Counted from the first letter of the stretch, positions 7,623 through 16,385 are shown. The stretch: DNA of 64,000 bases from JACPUX01 sp964517465 (GCA_964517465.1 CAZFEK010000015.1:16861-80860), one strand, 5' to 3'. A program made the numbers and translations. Notes: generated by a model not told the origin, from the sequence alone.

Positions 7623-8669
7623 CTAGCCACAGCGAGCGCCGGGGCTTGCCAGTAGCTCGCCACGCTCGACCCGGCCGAGCTTCCCCAGGGATCGAACGGC
7701 ATCGAAAAATGCGCTCATCTCGCCCTGGCAACGCGCCAGCAAGGCTTTGAATTGAGGGACTTTGTCGGCGTAAAGCCCGACCGAAAGTAAACTCGCGTTG
7801 TTTTGTTCCCGGGCGAACCAGGCGTCATAGCCGGAAAAGCCGCCCCAGCTCTCGCGCATCGCCCGATAGTTCGACTGCAGGTCGCTGAAAATGTCTGACT
7901 TGACCCGGCGCTTTTCTGCCTCCGGCAGTGGCGAGGCGTAGACCGCTTCGAGCTTGCGTCGGGTTTCGCGAAGCAGCCCGCGAAATCCGGCGCGATATTT
8001 GTCCCCCCGCTGCACCCGCTCGCGCAAACCCTCTTTGCCGCCTTGCGCAACCCAGCGCGCCAGCCCCTCCTCCTCCACCGCCACGGCAAACGACTCGTTG
8101 AAGGCGGTGTCATCTTTGACATAAACGACCTGGTGCGCAAGCTCGTGGAAGATCAGCCGCGCCAACTCCAACTCGCCATAGTGGATTACCGTGCTGGGCA
8201 AGGGATCATCGAACCAGCCAAGGGTGGAGTAAGCCGGCACCCCGCCGACAAAAACATCAAGCCCGCGGCGGCGCAGTTCTTCGGCCTCGGTCCGGGCGCG
8301 AGTCTCTTCGAAATAACCTCGGTAGGCCACGCAGCCCGCTATGGGGTAGCACGTTTCCTGAGGTCGAAAAGAAAACTCCGGCGTCGCGAATACGTTCCAT
8401 AACACGTAGGGGCGGCCCAAATCGCTGTAGCGGGAATAGGTGCCGTTGTCGGGCAGCGTCAAAGCGCTCGAGGCGAACTCGCGGATCTCCCTTGCCAGGC
8501 GAAGTTGGTTACGCAATGACGCGGCGGTCTCGCCGTCTTCGATCAGTTCCGCGATCGGGCGAGCGCGCGACAGAAGCTCCATTTGCCCCACCGCGCCCTG
8601 CCACAGATAGGAGACGCCGGTGCAAGCACCAAGCCCCAGTAGCAGCAGAAACAAGACCAGCCGTTTCAC
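7623..8669 (-). CDS. Putative aminopeptidase lipoprotein (COG4324-like)
   Basis: The product is a 348-residue predicted zinc peptidase anchored as a lipoprotein: signal MKRLVLFLLLLGLGAC, with the lipobox Cys at residue 16. The zinc-binding HELAHQ is at residues 175-180, followed about 11 residues later by NESFAVAVEEEG, where the Glu would complete a gluzincin-like site. The order and spacing match the family annotated as putative aminopeptidase (COG4324) in proteobacteria. Substrate unknown; the active site would face the periplasm or outer membrane. It overlaps nothing and ends four bases from the downstream-oriented aminotransferase region. Confidence 0.8.
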   Translation of the reverse strand: MKRLVLFLLLLGLGACTGVSYLWQGAVGQMELLSRARPIAELIEDGETAASLRNQLRLAREIREFASSALTLPDNGTYSRYSDLGRPYVLWNVFATPEFSFRPQETCYPIAGCVAYRGYFEETRARTEAEELRRRGLDVFVGGVPAYSTLGWFDDPLPSTVIHYGELELARLIFHELAHQVVYVKDDTAFNESFAVAVEEEGLARWVAQGGKEGLRERVQRGDKYRAGFRGLLRETRRKLEAVYASPLPEAEKRRVKSDIFSDLQSNYRAMRESWGGFSGYDAWFAREQNNASLLSVGLYADKVPQFKALLARCQGEMSAFFDAVRSLGKLGRVERGELLASPGARCG

Positions 8670-8673
8670 GCGG

Positions 8674-9828
8674 TCACTTCAGGAAAGCGCGCAGGCGCTC
8701 CAAGCCGTCGAGCAGTTTCGATTCGCTGATGGTGTAGGCAATGCGCAGATGCTCGCCGGCGCGGTAGCTGCCAAAATCCGCGCCCGGCGTGATCGCCACT
8801 GCGGTCTGGTGCAAAATCTCCCGCGCGAAGGCCATGCTGTCGCGCGAGAACCGCGAGCAGTCGGCATAGACGAAGAAGCCCCCCGTGGGCGTGACCGGCA
8901 CCTCGAAGCCCAACTCGCGCAAGCCCGGCACCAGCAAGTCCCGGCGGGACAGGAACTGCCGGCGCCGGTCTTCGAGCAGCGCCAATGTCTCCGGCAGAAA
9001 GCAGGCCAGCGCCGCACGCTGCGAAACCGCGGCTGGCGAGATATAAAGATTCTGCGCCAACTTCTCCACGTCGCGCACCGCTTCCGGTGGCGCGACTAGC
9101 CAGCCCAGCCGCCAGCCGGTCATGTTGAAATATTTGGAAAAGCTGTTGATCACGTAGGCCTGGGGCAGCGTAGCGAGCGCGCTCGGCGGCCTTTCGCCGT
9201 AGCTCAGGCCAAGATAAATTTCGTCGACGATCAATTCGCCACCGCGTTCTTCGACCACTTTGGCAATGGCCCGCAAGGTGTCCTGCCCCATGTGAGTGCC
9301 CGTGGGGTTCGAAGGCGAAGCGATCAGCACCGCTCGCGTGCGCGGCGTCCAATGCCGCTCCACCAAGTCGGGGGTGAGCTGATAGGCGCTTTCCGGTCCG
9401 ACCGGCACCCCCACGGCGCGCCCCTCCAGCACCCGCACGAAATGGCGATTGCAAGGATAGCCGGGGTCCGCCATGAGCACCTCTTGGTCGCGGTCGATGA
9501 GCAGCGCCAACACCAGGAGCAAAGCCGCCGACGAGCCTGCGGTGACGACGACACGCTGCGGGTCGAGATCGATGCCAAAATGGCTTCCGTACCAGCCCGC
9601 GATCGCTTCCCGCAAGGGCGGGATACCCAAGGCGGAAGTGTAGTAGAGGTCGCCCTGGGCAATACCCTGGCGAGCCGCTTCCAGCACCGGCGCAGGCGTG
9701 GGGAAATCCGGCTCGCCGATTTCCAGATGCACGACGCTTCTTCCCGCGGCCTCCAAGGCGCGTGCCGCGGTTTGCACCTCCATCACCTGGAAGGGCGCAA
9801 TGTCGGCAACTCGGTGAGCGGTAGGCAT
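8674..9828 (-). CDS. Pyridoxal-phosphate aminotransferase, class I/II
   Basis: The product is a 384-residue fold-type I aminotransferase (AspC/AlaT/ArAT-like). The chosen start gives MPTAHRVADIAPFQVMEV; the longer frame adds 19 residues that overlap the divergent DUF4124 gene and are unlikely. Visible landmarks are GEPDFPTPAPV near the N-terminus, SSAALLL for phosphate contact, SPSNPTGT, the PLP-binding Lys at about residue 232 in SFSKYFNMTGWRLGW, and the C-terminal LRIAYTIS. The substrate cannot be read from the sequence. It lies just upstream of the lipoprotein peptidase gene (four bases apart), so the two are probably co-transcribed. Confidence 0.9.
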   Translation of the reverse strand: MPTAHRVADIAPFQVMEVQTAARALEAAGRSVVHLEIGEPDFPTPAPVLEAARQGIAQGDLYYTSALGIPPLREAIAGWYGSHFGIDLDPQRVVVTAGSSAALLLVLALLIDRDQEVLMADPGYPCNRHFVRVLEGRAVGVPVGPESAYQLTPDLVERHWTPRTRAVLIASPSNPTGTHMGQDTLRAIAKVVEERGGELIVDEIYLGLSYGERPPSALATLPQAYVINSFSKYFNMTGWRLGWLVAPPEAVRDVEKLAQNLYISPAAVSQRAALACFLPETLALLEDRRRQFLSRRDLLVPGLRELGFEVPVTPTGGFFVYADCSRFSRDSMAFAREILHQTAVAITPGADFGSYRAGEHLRIAYTISESKLLDGLERLRAFLK

Positions 9829-9879
9829 AGTAAAATTCCGTCGGTATTCCGCGCATTGTAAGCGAACCGATCTCCCAGC

Positions 9880-10380
9880 ATGCATCTTCGCGCCCTTGTG
9901 CTCGCCCTTGCGATTTTAGCCGCAGCCTCGCCGGCATCGGCGACGCTTTACCTGTGCAAGGATGCAGCCGGCGGCAAGATCTATCAAAGCGAACCCTGTG
10001 CTGCCGAACACCTGATTCGCAGCATCGATGAAGACCCCCGGATCAATGTTCTGCCTTCGGCCCCGCCCGCGCCGGCAGCTGCTCCGCCGAAGACCGCAAA
10101 GCCGCCCAAGGAGGCTCGCGAAAGCAAGGCCAAGGCCAAAGCCAAGGACGTTCAAGGCAAAACCGAAGAGCGGCGTTTCTTGCGCGAAGGCCTGGAAGAG
10201 GCCGAGGTATTGCGCAAGATCGGCCCGCCTAACCTGCGCAACCAGGGGCCGGCACCCTCGGGGCGAGGCAAGGTCAGGCGCTGGGTTTATCTTCCGGCAC
10301 CAGGCGATCCCGACACCATCACCACGGTGATGTTTCAGCAGGGCAAGGTCGTTGCCGTCGAACGCAAGGTTTCCCGCTGA
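9880..10380 (+). CDS. DUF4124 domain exported protein
   Basis: The product is a 166-residue exported protein with a signal peptide (MHLRALVLALAILAAASPASA) followed at once by a DUF4124 domain (LYLCKDAAGGKIYQSEPC with paired cysteines). A Lys/Ala/Pro-rich linker (about residues 60-95) leads to a second small domain (LREGLEEAEVLRKIGPPNLR ... RRWVYLPAPGDPDTITTVMF) that resembles an SmpA/BamE-like fold reading out a ratio or hash; this is weak. The function is unknown. Its stop overlaps the dtd start by one base (TGATG), so it is likely translated with dtd. Confidence 0.78.
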   Translation: MHLRALVLALAILAAASPASATLYLCKDAAGGKIYQSEPCAAEHLIRSIDEDPRINVLPSAPPAPAAAPPKTAKPPKEARESKAKAKAKDVQGKTEERRFLREGLEEAEVLRKIGPPNLRNQGPAPSGRGKVRRWVYLPAPGDPDTITTVMFQQGKVVAVERKVSR

Positions 10381-10832
10381 TGCGAGTATTGGCGCAGCGG
10401 GTGAGCCGCGCGGAAGTGGAAGTGGACGGCCAGGTCGTCGGCCGCATCGGCGCGGGGCTGCTGCTCTTGGTGGGCGTCGCGCCCGGCGACGGCGAGGAGG
10501 CGGTGCGGTGGCTCAGCCGCAAAGTCGCCGCCCTGCGAATCTTTCCCGACCAAGCGGGTTTGATGAACCGTTCGCTGCTCGAGTTGGGCGCCGAGGCGCT
10601 GGCGGTAAGCCAGTTCACGCTTTATGCCTCGACCAAAAAAGGCAACCGGCCTTCGTACACCGAGGCCGCTCCGCCGGAAATCGCCGAGCCCTTATTTCGC
10701 CGCTTCGTCGAAGCCTTGGAGGCCGAAATCGGGAAACCCGTCCCGACCGGAGTTTTTGGCGCCCACATGCGCGTCACGCTTTGCAACGACGGCCCGGTGA
10801 CGATTTGGCTCGATTCCGAGCGACGCGATTGA
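10380..10832 (+). CDS. dtd: D-aminoacyl-tRNA deacylase
   Basis: Dtd hydrolyses D-amino acids (and glycine mischarged on tRNA-Ala) from tRNA, protecting translation. The 150-residue length is standard. Both active-site signatures are present: SQFTLYAST (SQFTL motif) near residue 80 and NDGPVTIWL (NxGPVT motif) near residue 138. The N-terminus MRVLAQRVSRAEVEV is typical. The start overlaps the previous stop by one base. ccmI follows after 87 bases and has its own -10. Confidence 0.97.
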   Translation: MRVLAQRVSRAEVEVDGQVVGRIGAGLLLLVGVAPGDGEEAVRWLSRKVAALRIFPDQAGLMNRSLLELGAEALAVSQFTLYASTKKGNRPSYTEAAPPEIAEPLFRRFVEALEAEIGKPVPTGVFGAHMRVTLCNDGPVTIWLDSERRD

Positions 10833-10865
10833 TCCTCGCCAAAAAGGACAGCACCGGCCGACGGG

Positions 10866-10871
10866 TATAAT
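10866..10871 (+). promoter_or_regulatory. Candidate -10 element upstream of ccmI
   Basis: A perfect TATAAT lies 49 bases before the ccmI ATG, in the 87-base gap after dtd. No good -35 is found at 16-18 bases, so it may need an activator. A second AT-rich stretch (GGATAATTACTTTTTT) follows at about 10888-10903. Confidence 0.4.
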
Positions 10872-10919
10872 CCTGGAAAGGTTTCTAGGATAATTACTTT
10901 TTTCCCGCCCCCGATCCCC

Positions 10920-11771
10920 ATGCTGCCCTTCCTGCTCGCTGCAGCGCTGCTGACGCTCCTGGCCGGCGCGTTTCTCGCGTGGCCCTTGCTCAAGCGCCAA
11001 ACCGCCTTGCTCCCCGCCGAGGACACCGCAAATGCCGTCGTTTATCGCGATCAGAAAATGGAGCTCGAAGCGGAATTCGCGGCCGGCAGGATCACGGCAG
11101 CCGAACGCGATAGCGCCGCTTTGGACTTGACCCGGCGCTTGGCCGCCGACCTGGCCGAAACGCCCGCCGGAGGGGTGGCGCAGAGCCCGACCACTCGGCC
11201 CTGGCTTGCGCTCGTCCTGGTATTGGCGCTTCCCCTGTTGGGAGCGGCCCTCTACTGGAAGCTAGGCTCGCCAGCGGCGCTGGTTGATGATGCCGGCGCC
11301 CCGAGCGTTCCGACCGCATCCGAAATGACCGCCCTGGTCGATCGTCTGGCCGAAAGGATGCGTCAAAACCCCGAAGACCTCACTGGCTGGCTATTGCTCG
11401 CCCGGTCCCAAGGCGCTCTGGGGCGCCATCCCGAGTCTGCCGCCGCCTACGCCCAGGCCGATAGGCTCGCGCCCAATGACCCCGAGATCCTCGCCAATTG
11501 GGCCAGCGCCGAGGCGCAGGCGGCCGGCGGGCGCCTCGCCGGGCGGCCCTATGAGCTCGCGCTGAAAGCGCTGGCGGTGGACACGCAATACGCCCCGGCC
11601 CTCGCCCTTGCGGCGGCGCAAGAGCTTCGCGCCGGCGATTTGGCGGCCGCCCGGGGGCATCTTCAGGCGCTTCTGATCCAGATTCCGGATGAGTCGGAGG
11701 AGAAACCCCGAATTGCCGCGCTGCTGGCGGAAATCGAAGCTTCGCCGGCGCCAGCGGGGAAGACGAAGTAG
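10920..11771 (+). CDS. ccmI: Cytochrome c biogenesis protein CcmI (CycH)
   Basis: CcmI holds apocytochrome c for the CcmFH heme ligation complex. The 283-residue product has an N-terminal membrane segment (LPFLLAAALLTLLAGAFLAWPLL), the family's cytoplasmic loop (VVYRDQKMELEAEFAAGRITAAE, residues 40-62), a second membrane segment near 98-118 (WLALVLVLALPLLGAALYW), and a periplasmic TPR domain (ENPEDLTGWLLLARSQGALG-type repeats, written here QNPEDLTGWLLLARS, then AYAQADRLAPNDPEILANWA). Unusually it stands about 1.9 kb before ccmA, with a histidine kinase gene between. Confidence 0.9.
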   Translation: MLPFLLAAALLTLLAGAFLAWPLLKRQTALLPAEDTANAVVYRDQKMELEAEFAAGRITAAERDSAALDLTRRLAADLAETPAGGVAQSPTTRPWLALVLVLALPLLGAALYWKLGSPAALVDDAGAPSVPTASEMTALVDRLAERMRQNPEDLTGWLLLARSQGALGRHPESAAAYAQADRLAPNDPEILANWASAEAQAAGGRLAGRPYELALKALAVDTQYAPALALAAAQELRAGDLAAARGHLQALLIQIPDESEEKPRIAALLAEIEASPAPAGKTK

Positions 11772-11848
11772 TCGAGCGCCGGCGGCTCAAGTTTTGCCGC
11801 GCCTAACCGTGAAGGTCTACATGAGGTCCGGCCCCCCTCGCGATTACC

Positions 11849-13498
11849 ATGCCCATTTCTACGCGACCGCTGCTTCCTTGGCGCCGGCGCGCGCCTAAAC
11901 CGCGTTCCACGCCCGCTTTGCGCGGCGCGCAAACTACCGCCGATGAACGCGAGCAGCGCTTGCGCGAGCTGGCGGCGGGCGCCGACGTGCTGCGCACCAC
12001 GCTCGACCACATGGCGCAGGGGATCAGCGTGGTCGATGCCCAGATGCGCCTGGTCGCCTGGAACCAGAAATTCCTCGACTTGTTGGGGTTTCCCGAGCGA
12101 TTCGCCTGCGAGCACATCGCCTTTGAAGAATTCGTCCGATACAACGCCGAGCGGGGTGAATACGGACCCGGCGACATCGAGGAAATGGTGCGCACCCGTG
12201 TCGCTCTGGCAAAACAATTTCAGGCGCACTGTTTCAAGCGTATCCGGCCCGACGGAAAAGTAATCGAGATCCGGGGCGAGCCGCTGCCAGGCGGCGGCTT
12301 CGTCACCACCTACACCGACATCACCGCCAGCGAGCAGGCCGCCAGTGCGCTGCGCCAGAGCGAGGAACGTTTTCGCGACTTGGCTGAATTTTCCAACGAT
12401 TGGTTCTGGGAGCAAGACGCCGAATTGCGCTTCACGCACATCTCGATTGGCGTCTCGCAACTCAAGCTCTTTGACCCCAAGCGGGTGATCGGACTGCGGC
12501 GCTGGGATTTGCCTTTGGCCGGCGTGAGCGAAGCCGAGATGACCAAGCATAGGGAAGCGCTCTTGCGCCGCGAGGTATTTCGCGATTTCATTTACCAGAT
12601 TCCCTCCTTGAGCGGTGATCTGCGCTGGTGCGCCATCAGCGGCAAGCCGGTATTCGGAACCGATGGCGGCTTCCTCGGGTACCGCGGCACCGGCCGGGAC
12701 ATCACCGAGCAAAAACGGGGCGAAGAAGCGATTCGCTTGCTCAACCAGACCCTGGAGCAAAAGGTTCAAGAACGCACCTTGCGGCTGGAAGCTTCGAATC
12801 GCGAACTGGAAGCCTTCTCCTATTCGGTTTCCCACGACTTGCGCAGTCCCTTGCGCAGCATAGGCGGATTCGCGCAAGTGCTCCGCGCCCGGCATGCCGA
12901 ACCACTCGACGAAGAAGGTCGGATTTGCCTCGATCGCATCCTCGGCGCCACCCAGCGCATGGCTCAGCTGATCGACGACATGTTGGCCCTGGCGCGCTTT
13001 ACCCGAGCGCCGATACACCGGCGCCCGATCGACCTTTCCGCGCTCGCCGTGTCTTTGGCCGAGGAACTGGCAACTCATGAAGGGCACCGCGTGCATTTCT
13101 CGGCTGCGGCCCGGCTCTGCGCTTCGGCTGACCCGGTCTTGATCCGTGTGGTACTGGAAAACCTCTTGCGCAATGCCTGGAAATTTACTCGCCACACACC
13201 CAAGGCCACGGTGAGCTTTGACGGGAAACTGCAGGGCGGAGAAATCGAATTTTGCGTGCGAGACAACGGCGTCGGCTTCGACATGCGCTACGCCGAGAAG
13301 CTCTTTCACCCTTTCCAACGCCTCCATCTGCAGGACGAATACGAGGGCAGCGGCATCGGCCTCGCGACCGTGCAGCGCATCGTCAGCCAGCACGGGGGGC
13401 AGGTGCGGGCCGAGGCCAGCCCCGGCCTGGGCGCGTGCTTCTATTTCACTCTGCCGGACGCACCCACTGGCGCAAGGGTGGCGTCCGACCCAGCCTGA
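11849..13498 (+). CDS. PAS sensor histidine kinase (orphan)
   Basis: The product is a 549-residue soluble-looking sensor kinase without clear membrane segments. A PAS-7-type domain lies at about residues 45-165 (LDHMAQGISVVDAQMRLVAWNQKFLDLLGFP), and a second PAS domain at about 170-290 (RDLAEFSNDWFWEQDAELRF ... GYRGTGRDITEQK). A coiled-coil-like linker leads to the HisKA domain with the phospho-accepting His at about 329 in SYSVSHDLRSPLRSIGGF. The HATPase domain shows ENLLRNAWKF (N box), DNGVGFDM (G1) and GSGIGLATV (G2). No response regulator is adjacent. It sits between ccmI and ccmA, so a redox or oxygen signal is tempting but not shown. A 632-residue open frame on the opposite strand is a codon-bias shadow. 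Confidence 0.93.
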   Translation: MPISTRPLLPWRRRAPKPRSTPALRGAQTTADEREQRLRELAAGADVLRTTLDHMAQGISVVDAQMRLVAWNQKFLDLLGFPERFACEHIAFEEFVRYNAERGEYGPGDIEEMVRTRVALAKQFQAHCFKRIRPDGKVIEIRGEPLPGGGFVTTYTDITASEQAASALRQSEERFRDLAEFSNDWFWEQDAELRFTHISIGVSQLKLFDPKRVIGLRRWDLPLAGVSEAEMTKHREALLRREVFRDFIYQIPSLSGDLRWCAISGKPVFGTDGGFLGYRGTGRDITEQKRGEEAIRLLNQTLEQKVQERTLRLEASNRELEAFSYSVSHDLRSPLRSIGGFAQVLRARHAEPLDEEGRICLDRILGATQRMAQLIDDMLALARFTRAPIHRRPIDLSALAVSLAEELATHEGHRVHFSAAARLCASADPVLIRVVLENLLRNAWKFTRHTPKATVSFDGKLQGGEIEFCVRDNGVGFDMRYAEKLFHPFQRLHLQDEYEGSGIGLATVQRIVSQHGGQVRAEASPGLGACFYFTLPDAPTGARVASDPA

Positions 13499-13581
13499 AA
13501 GCCGAGGCGTGGGGGCAGCGCCGGTTTCATTCACCCACCCGCGGTCTTGATCTGGCTCCATCCCCGAACCAGCGGCTCCGG

Positions 13582-13587
13582 TATAAT
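13582..13587 (+). promoter_or_regulatory. Candidate -10 element upstream of ccmA
   Basis: A perfect TATAAT in the 202-base gap between the kinase gene and ccmA would start a transcript near 13594 with a leader of about 107 bases. No well-spaced -35 is seen (TTGATC at 13547 is too far). The context GGTATAATCC matches that upstream of ccmI, which may mean shared control. Confidence 0.4.
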
Positions 13588-13700
13588 CCCGAGCGATTTG
13601 ACCTAGAGGTTTTTGGTCCCCGAGGCCTTGAAAGAGGGAGGCCGAACCCGCGGGCCCCAGCGGCTCGCAAATTTGAACCGGCTACCGAACCCGAATCGAA

Positions 13701-14333
13701 ATGTTGCCCCCCGCCGTTTTGCTCGAAGCGCGCGAACTCTGCGCCAAGCGCGGCAACGTCGAGTTGTTTCGCGGCCTCTCCTTCGCGGTCACCGAAGGCG
13801 AACTGTTGATCGTCAAAGGCCCCAACGGCAGCGGCAAGACCACGCTGCTGCGCATGCTTTGCGGCTTGGGCGAGCCCGCAGCGGGTGAGCTTTGGTGGCG
13901 CAGCGCGAGGGTTTCCCCCTATGCCCCGGAGTTGCGCCAGAGCGTGATCTATTTCGGTCACGCTCCGGCCGTCAAAGACGAGCTGACCGCCCGCGAGAAT
14001 CTGGAGTTCAGCCTGAGCCTCGCCGGATTGCCAGCCGAGATCGGCGTGGTCGAAGAAACGCTGCGCCAAGTGGGGCTTTATGCACGGCGCCAAGTCCAGG
14101 CACGCAGGCTGTCGCAAGGACAGCGCCGGCGTTTGGGCTTAGCCCGCCTGCTGCTCGCGCAGCAGCCGCTGTGGCTGCTCGACGAACCCGGCGCCGCGTT
14201 AGACGCGCAGGGGCTGGCGCTGCTCGCTCGCACCGTAGCAGAGCACTTGAAGCGCGGCGGCGCTGCCCTGGTTTCGACCCACCAAGACCTTGGCATCCCC
14301 GCCGCCCGGGCGAGAGACTTGGTCTTCCAGTGA
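13701..14333 (+). CDS. ccmA: Heme exporter ATP-binding protein CcmA
   Basis: CcmA is the ABC ATPase of the CcmABCD complex that releases holo-CcmE in cytochrome c maturation. The 210-residue product has Walker A GPNGSGKTTLLRML (about residues 37-50), signature LSQGQRRRLGLARLLL, Walker B LWLLDEPGAALD and the switch His in VSTHQDLGI. It is the first gene of a tightly overlapping ccmA-H run: its TGA overlaps the GTG start of ccmB. Confidence 0.97.
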   Translation: MLPPAVLLEARELCAKRGNVELFRGLSFAVTEGELLIVKGPNGSGKTTLLRMLCGLGEPAAGELWWRSARVSPYAPELRQSVIYFGHAPAVKDELTARENLEFSLSLAGLPAEIGVVEETLRQVGLYARRQVQARRLSQGQRRRLGLARLLLAQQPLWLLDEPGAALDAQGLALLARTVAEHLKRGGAALVSTHQDLGIPAARARDLVFQ

Positions 14334-15022
14334 GCACCGACGAGTTCTTCGGGCCCGGCGAGGCCATAACCTGGGCCTTGAAACGCGACTTGCGCCTGGC
14401 CCTTCGCTCGCGCGGCGAACTGGGCGTGGCCCTACTGTTCTTTCTGATCGTGGTGAGCCTTTTTCCTTTGAGCGTGAACCCCGACCCCAAACTGCTCAAG
14501 ACCATCGCCCCGGGCATCGCCTGGGTAAGCGCGCTTCTGGCCACGCTGCTGGCCCTGGGCAGGCTGTTCAACAACGACTATGCCGATGGCACACTGGAGC
14601 AAATGTTGCTCTCGCCCCTGCCCCTTGCCGGCATCGTTACCGGCAAAGTGCTAGCGCATTGGCTATCCACCGGGCTGCCGCTGGTTCTGGTTTCACCTCT
14701 GGTCGCGCTCCAATTCGGCCTTAGCGCTTCGGAACTCGGTGTGCTCCTTCTTGCTTTGTTGCTGGGCTCTCCCATCCTCAGTATGCTCGGCGCCATCGGC
14801 GCCGCCCTTACGCTTGGTTTGCGCGCGGCCCCGGTGCTGCTGTCTTTGTTGGTGCTGCCGCTCTATGTCCCGGTACTGATTTTTGGCGCCGGCGCCGTGG
14901 AAGCGCACGCCAACGGACTGGGCGCCGGAGGTCATTTGTCTTTGCTCGCTGCCGGATCACTCCTCTGCGCCCTGGCCACGCCTTGGGCGACTTGTGCAGC
15001 GCTGCGCATCGCCTACGAATAG
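14330..15022 (+). CDS. ccmB: Heme exporter membrane protein CcmB
   Basis: CcmB is the integral membrane partner of CcmA. I place the start at the GTG at 14330, which overlaps the ccmA stop (GTGA) and gives 230 residues, near the E. coli length of 220; the open frame extends further upstream only as a shadow inside ccmA. The N-terminal cytoplasmic FxxPxxxxxxALKRDLRLALRSRGE segment is the family signature, followed by about six hydrophobic segments, including FFLIVVSLFPLSV with the downstream GIAWVSALLATLLALGRLF. Confidence 0.95.
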   Translation: MSTDEFFGPGEAITWALKRDLRLALRSRGELGVALLFFLIVVSLFPLSVNPDPKLLKTIAPGIAWVSALLATLLALGRLFNNDYADGTLEQMLLSPLPLAGIVTGKVLAHWLSTGLPLVLVSPLVALQFGLSASELGVLLLALLLGSPILSMLGAIGAALTLGLRAAPVLLSLLVLPLYVPVLIFGAGAVEAHANGLGAGGHLSLLAAGSLLCALATPWATCAALRIAYE

Positions 15023-15032
15023 AATCGAGTCC

Positions 15033-15767
15033 ATGAACCTCTACCACTACGCCTCCCCAGCCACTTTCTATCCGCTTGCCGGCAAACTGTGGCGCTGGTT
15101 CGCCGCCGCCGCCGCAGTTCTCGCCGGGTTCGGGCTTTATTTGGGGTTCTTCGTCGCGCCGACCGACGCGCAACAAGGCGAGGTTTACCGAGTGATCTTC
15201 ATCCATGTGCCCGCGGCATGGATGTCCATGTTCATCTATGTGGTCATGGCGGTCTACTGCGCCTTGGGGCTGGCGTTCAACACCCGCCTGTCGGCGATGA
15301 TGGCTTCAGCCCTTGCGCCGACCGGCGCTTTGTTCACCTTCATCGCCTTGTGGACGGGAGCACTCTGGGGCAAACCCACCTGGGGTACTTACTGGGCTTG
15401 GGATGCGCGCATGACCTCGGAACTGATCCTGCTTTTTCTTTACCTCGGGTTCATCGCCCTGCAGTCGGCCATCGAAGAGCCGCGTCGCGCCGATCGTGCC
15501 GGGGCGGTGCTGGCGCTGGTCGGCGTGGTCAATATTCCGATCATCTATTTCTCGGTCAAGTGGTGGAACACCTTGCATCAAGGTGCCAGCGTCAGCCTCA
15601 CCGCAGCGCCAAAAATGGCTGAAACCATGCTCTGGGGAATGCTCGTCATGGCGCTTTCCGCCTGGGCCTACGCCATCGCCGTGACCCTGCTCAGAGTGCG
15701 GGCCATCATCATCGAACGCGAACGCCAGGCCCAGTGGCTGGTCGAAGCGCTGGAATCCAAGCAATGA
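15033..15767 (+). CDS. ccmC: Heme delivery protein CcmC
   Basis: CcmC loads heme onto CcmE. The product has 244 residues from the ATG at 15033, about six membrane segments, and the tryptophan-rich periplasmic WWD-type motif (WGKPTWGTYWAWDARMTSEL) that binds heme, flanked by conserved histidines (IFIHVPAAWM and WWNTLHQGASVS). It follows ccmB after ten bases and its stop overlaps the ccmD ATG (ATGA). The longer upstream frame within ccmB is a shadow. Confidence 0.97.
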   Translation: MNLYHYASPATFYPLAGKLWRWFAAAAAVLAGFGLYLGFFVAPTDAQQGEVYRVIFIHVPAAWMSMFIYVVMAVYCALGLAFNTRLSAMMASALAPTGALFTFIALWTGALWGKPTWGTYWAWDARMTSELILLFLYLGFIALQSAIEEPRRADRAGAVLALVGVVNIPIIYFSVKWWNTLHQGASVSLTAAPKMAETMLWGMLVMALSAWAYAIAVTLLRVRAIIIERERQAQWLVEALESKQ

Positions 15768-15952
15768 ATCCTGAACTCTACTCCCTCAGCGGCCACGGTT
15801 TTTATGTCTGGGGCTCCTATTTGGTGACCGCCGCCGTCATCGTCGTCGAGGTGCTGCTGGTGCGCCACCGGCGGCAGCGGGCCTTGGAGGCGTTGCAAGC
15901 CGAAGCCGAACTCGCCGCAGAAATCGCCCAAAACAATGAAAGCACGTCATAA
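15764..15952 (+). CDS. ccmD: Heme exporter small subunit CcmD
   Basis: CcmD is a small single-pass membrane protein that stabilises CcmE binding to CcmC. The 62-residue product has the family's N-terminal pattern (GHGFYVWGSYLVTAAVIVVEV, here residues 11-30) with one membrane segment, then a basic and coiled C-tail (RHRRQRALEALQAEAEL). The ATG overlaps the ccmC stop, and the 3' end overlaps the ccmE start by 17 bases, so translation is coupled. Confidence 0.9.
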   Translation: MNPELYSLSGHGFYVWGSYLVTAAVIVVEVLLVRHRRQRALEALQAEAELAAEIAQNNESTS

Positions 15953-16385
15953 GCGCATGGTTTGGATCGCCGCTGGCCTCGCCGTCCTCGGCGTGGCGGC
16001 GGGGCTCATCCTCAACGCCTTCAACAGCAGCTTGGTGTTTTATTTCACTCCCACCCAAGTGAGCAACAAAGAAGCGCCGCAAGGCCGCGCCTTTCGCGTC
16101 GGCGGGCTGGTCGAAAACGGTAGTGTGGCGCGCAGCAAAGACAGCCTGGAAATCCGCTTCAAAATCACCGACACCGCGCACACCATCGGAGTGACGTATC
16201 AGGGCATCCTGCCCGACCTCTTTCGCGAAGGCAAAGGCGTCGTCGCTCAAGGACGCCTGGACCCCGACGGCACCTTCCGCGCCTCCGAAGTTCTCGCCAA
16301 ACATGATGAGAACTACATGCCCCCAGAGGCCGCACATGCGGTTGAACAAGCCCAGAAGGCTCAGCAATCACTCGCCAAACCATGA
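15936..16385 (+). CDS. ccmE: Heme chaperone CcmE
   Basis: CcmE is the periplasmic, membrane-anchored heme chaperone that binds heme covalently through a His and hands it to CcmF. The 149-residue product has an N-terminal anchor (RMVWIAAGLAVLGVAAGLIL), the OB-fold domain (FRVGGLVENGSVARSKDSLE) and the heme-binding His at about residue 123 in LAKHDENYMP; the Tyr that stabilises heme is at HDENY. The tail YMPPEAAHAV is echoed by a second copy of the same coding pattern downstream (16490-16520), outside the gene. Confidence 0.96.
   Translation: MKARHKRMVWIAAGLAVLGVAAGLILNAFNSSLVFYFTPTQVSNKEAPQGRAFRVGGLVENGSVARSKDSLEIRFKITDTAHTIGVTYQGILPDLFREGKGVVAQGRLDPDGTFRASEVLAKHDENYMPPEAAHAVEQAQKAQQSLAKP

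Noticed and set aside
8666..9937. 423-codon minus-strand frame overlapping the aminotransferase
   Set aside because: A shadow in another phase of a well-defined aminotransferase; it has no motifs.
11663..13561. A 632-codon open frame on the minus strand across ccmI and the histidine kinase gene
   Set aside because: It is an antisense shadow caused by high GC codon bias; the plus strand has full PAS, HisKA and HATPase motifs and the minus translation has no family character.
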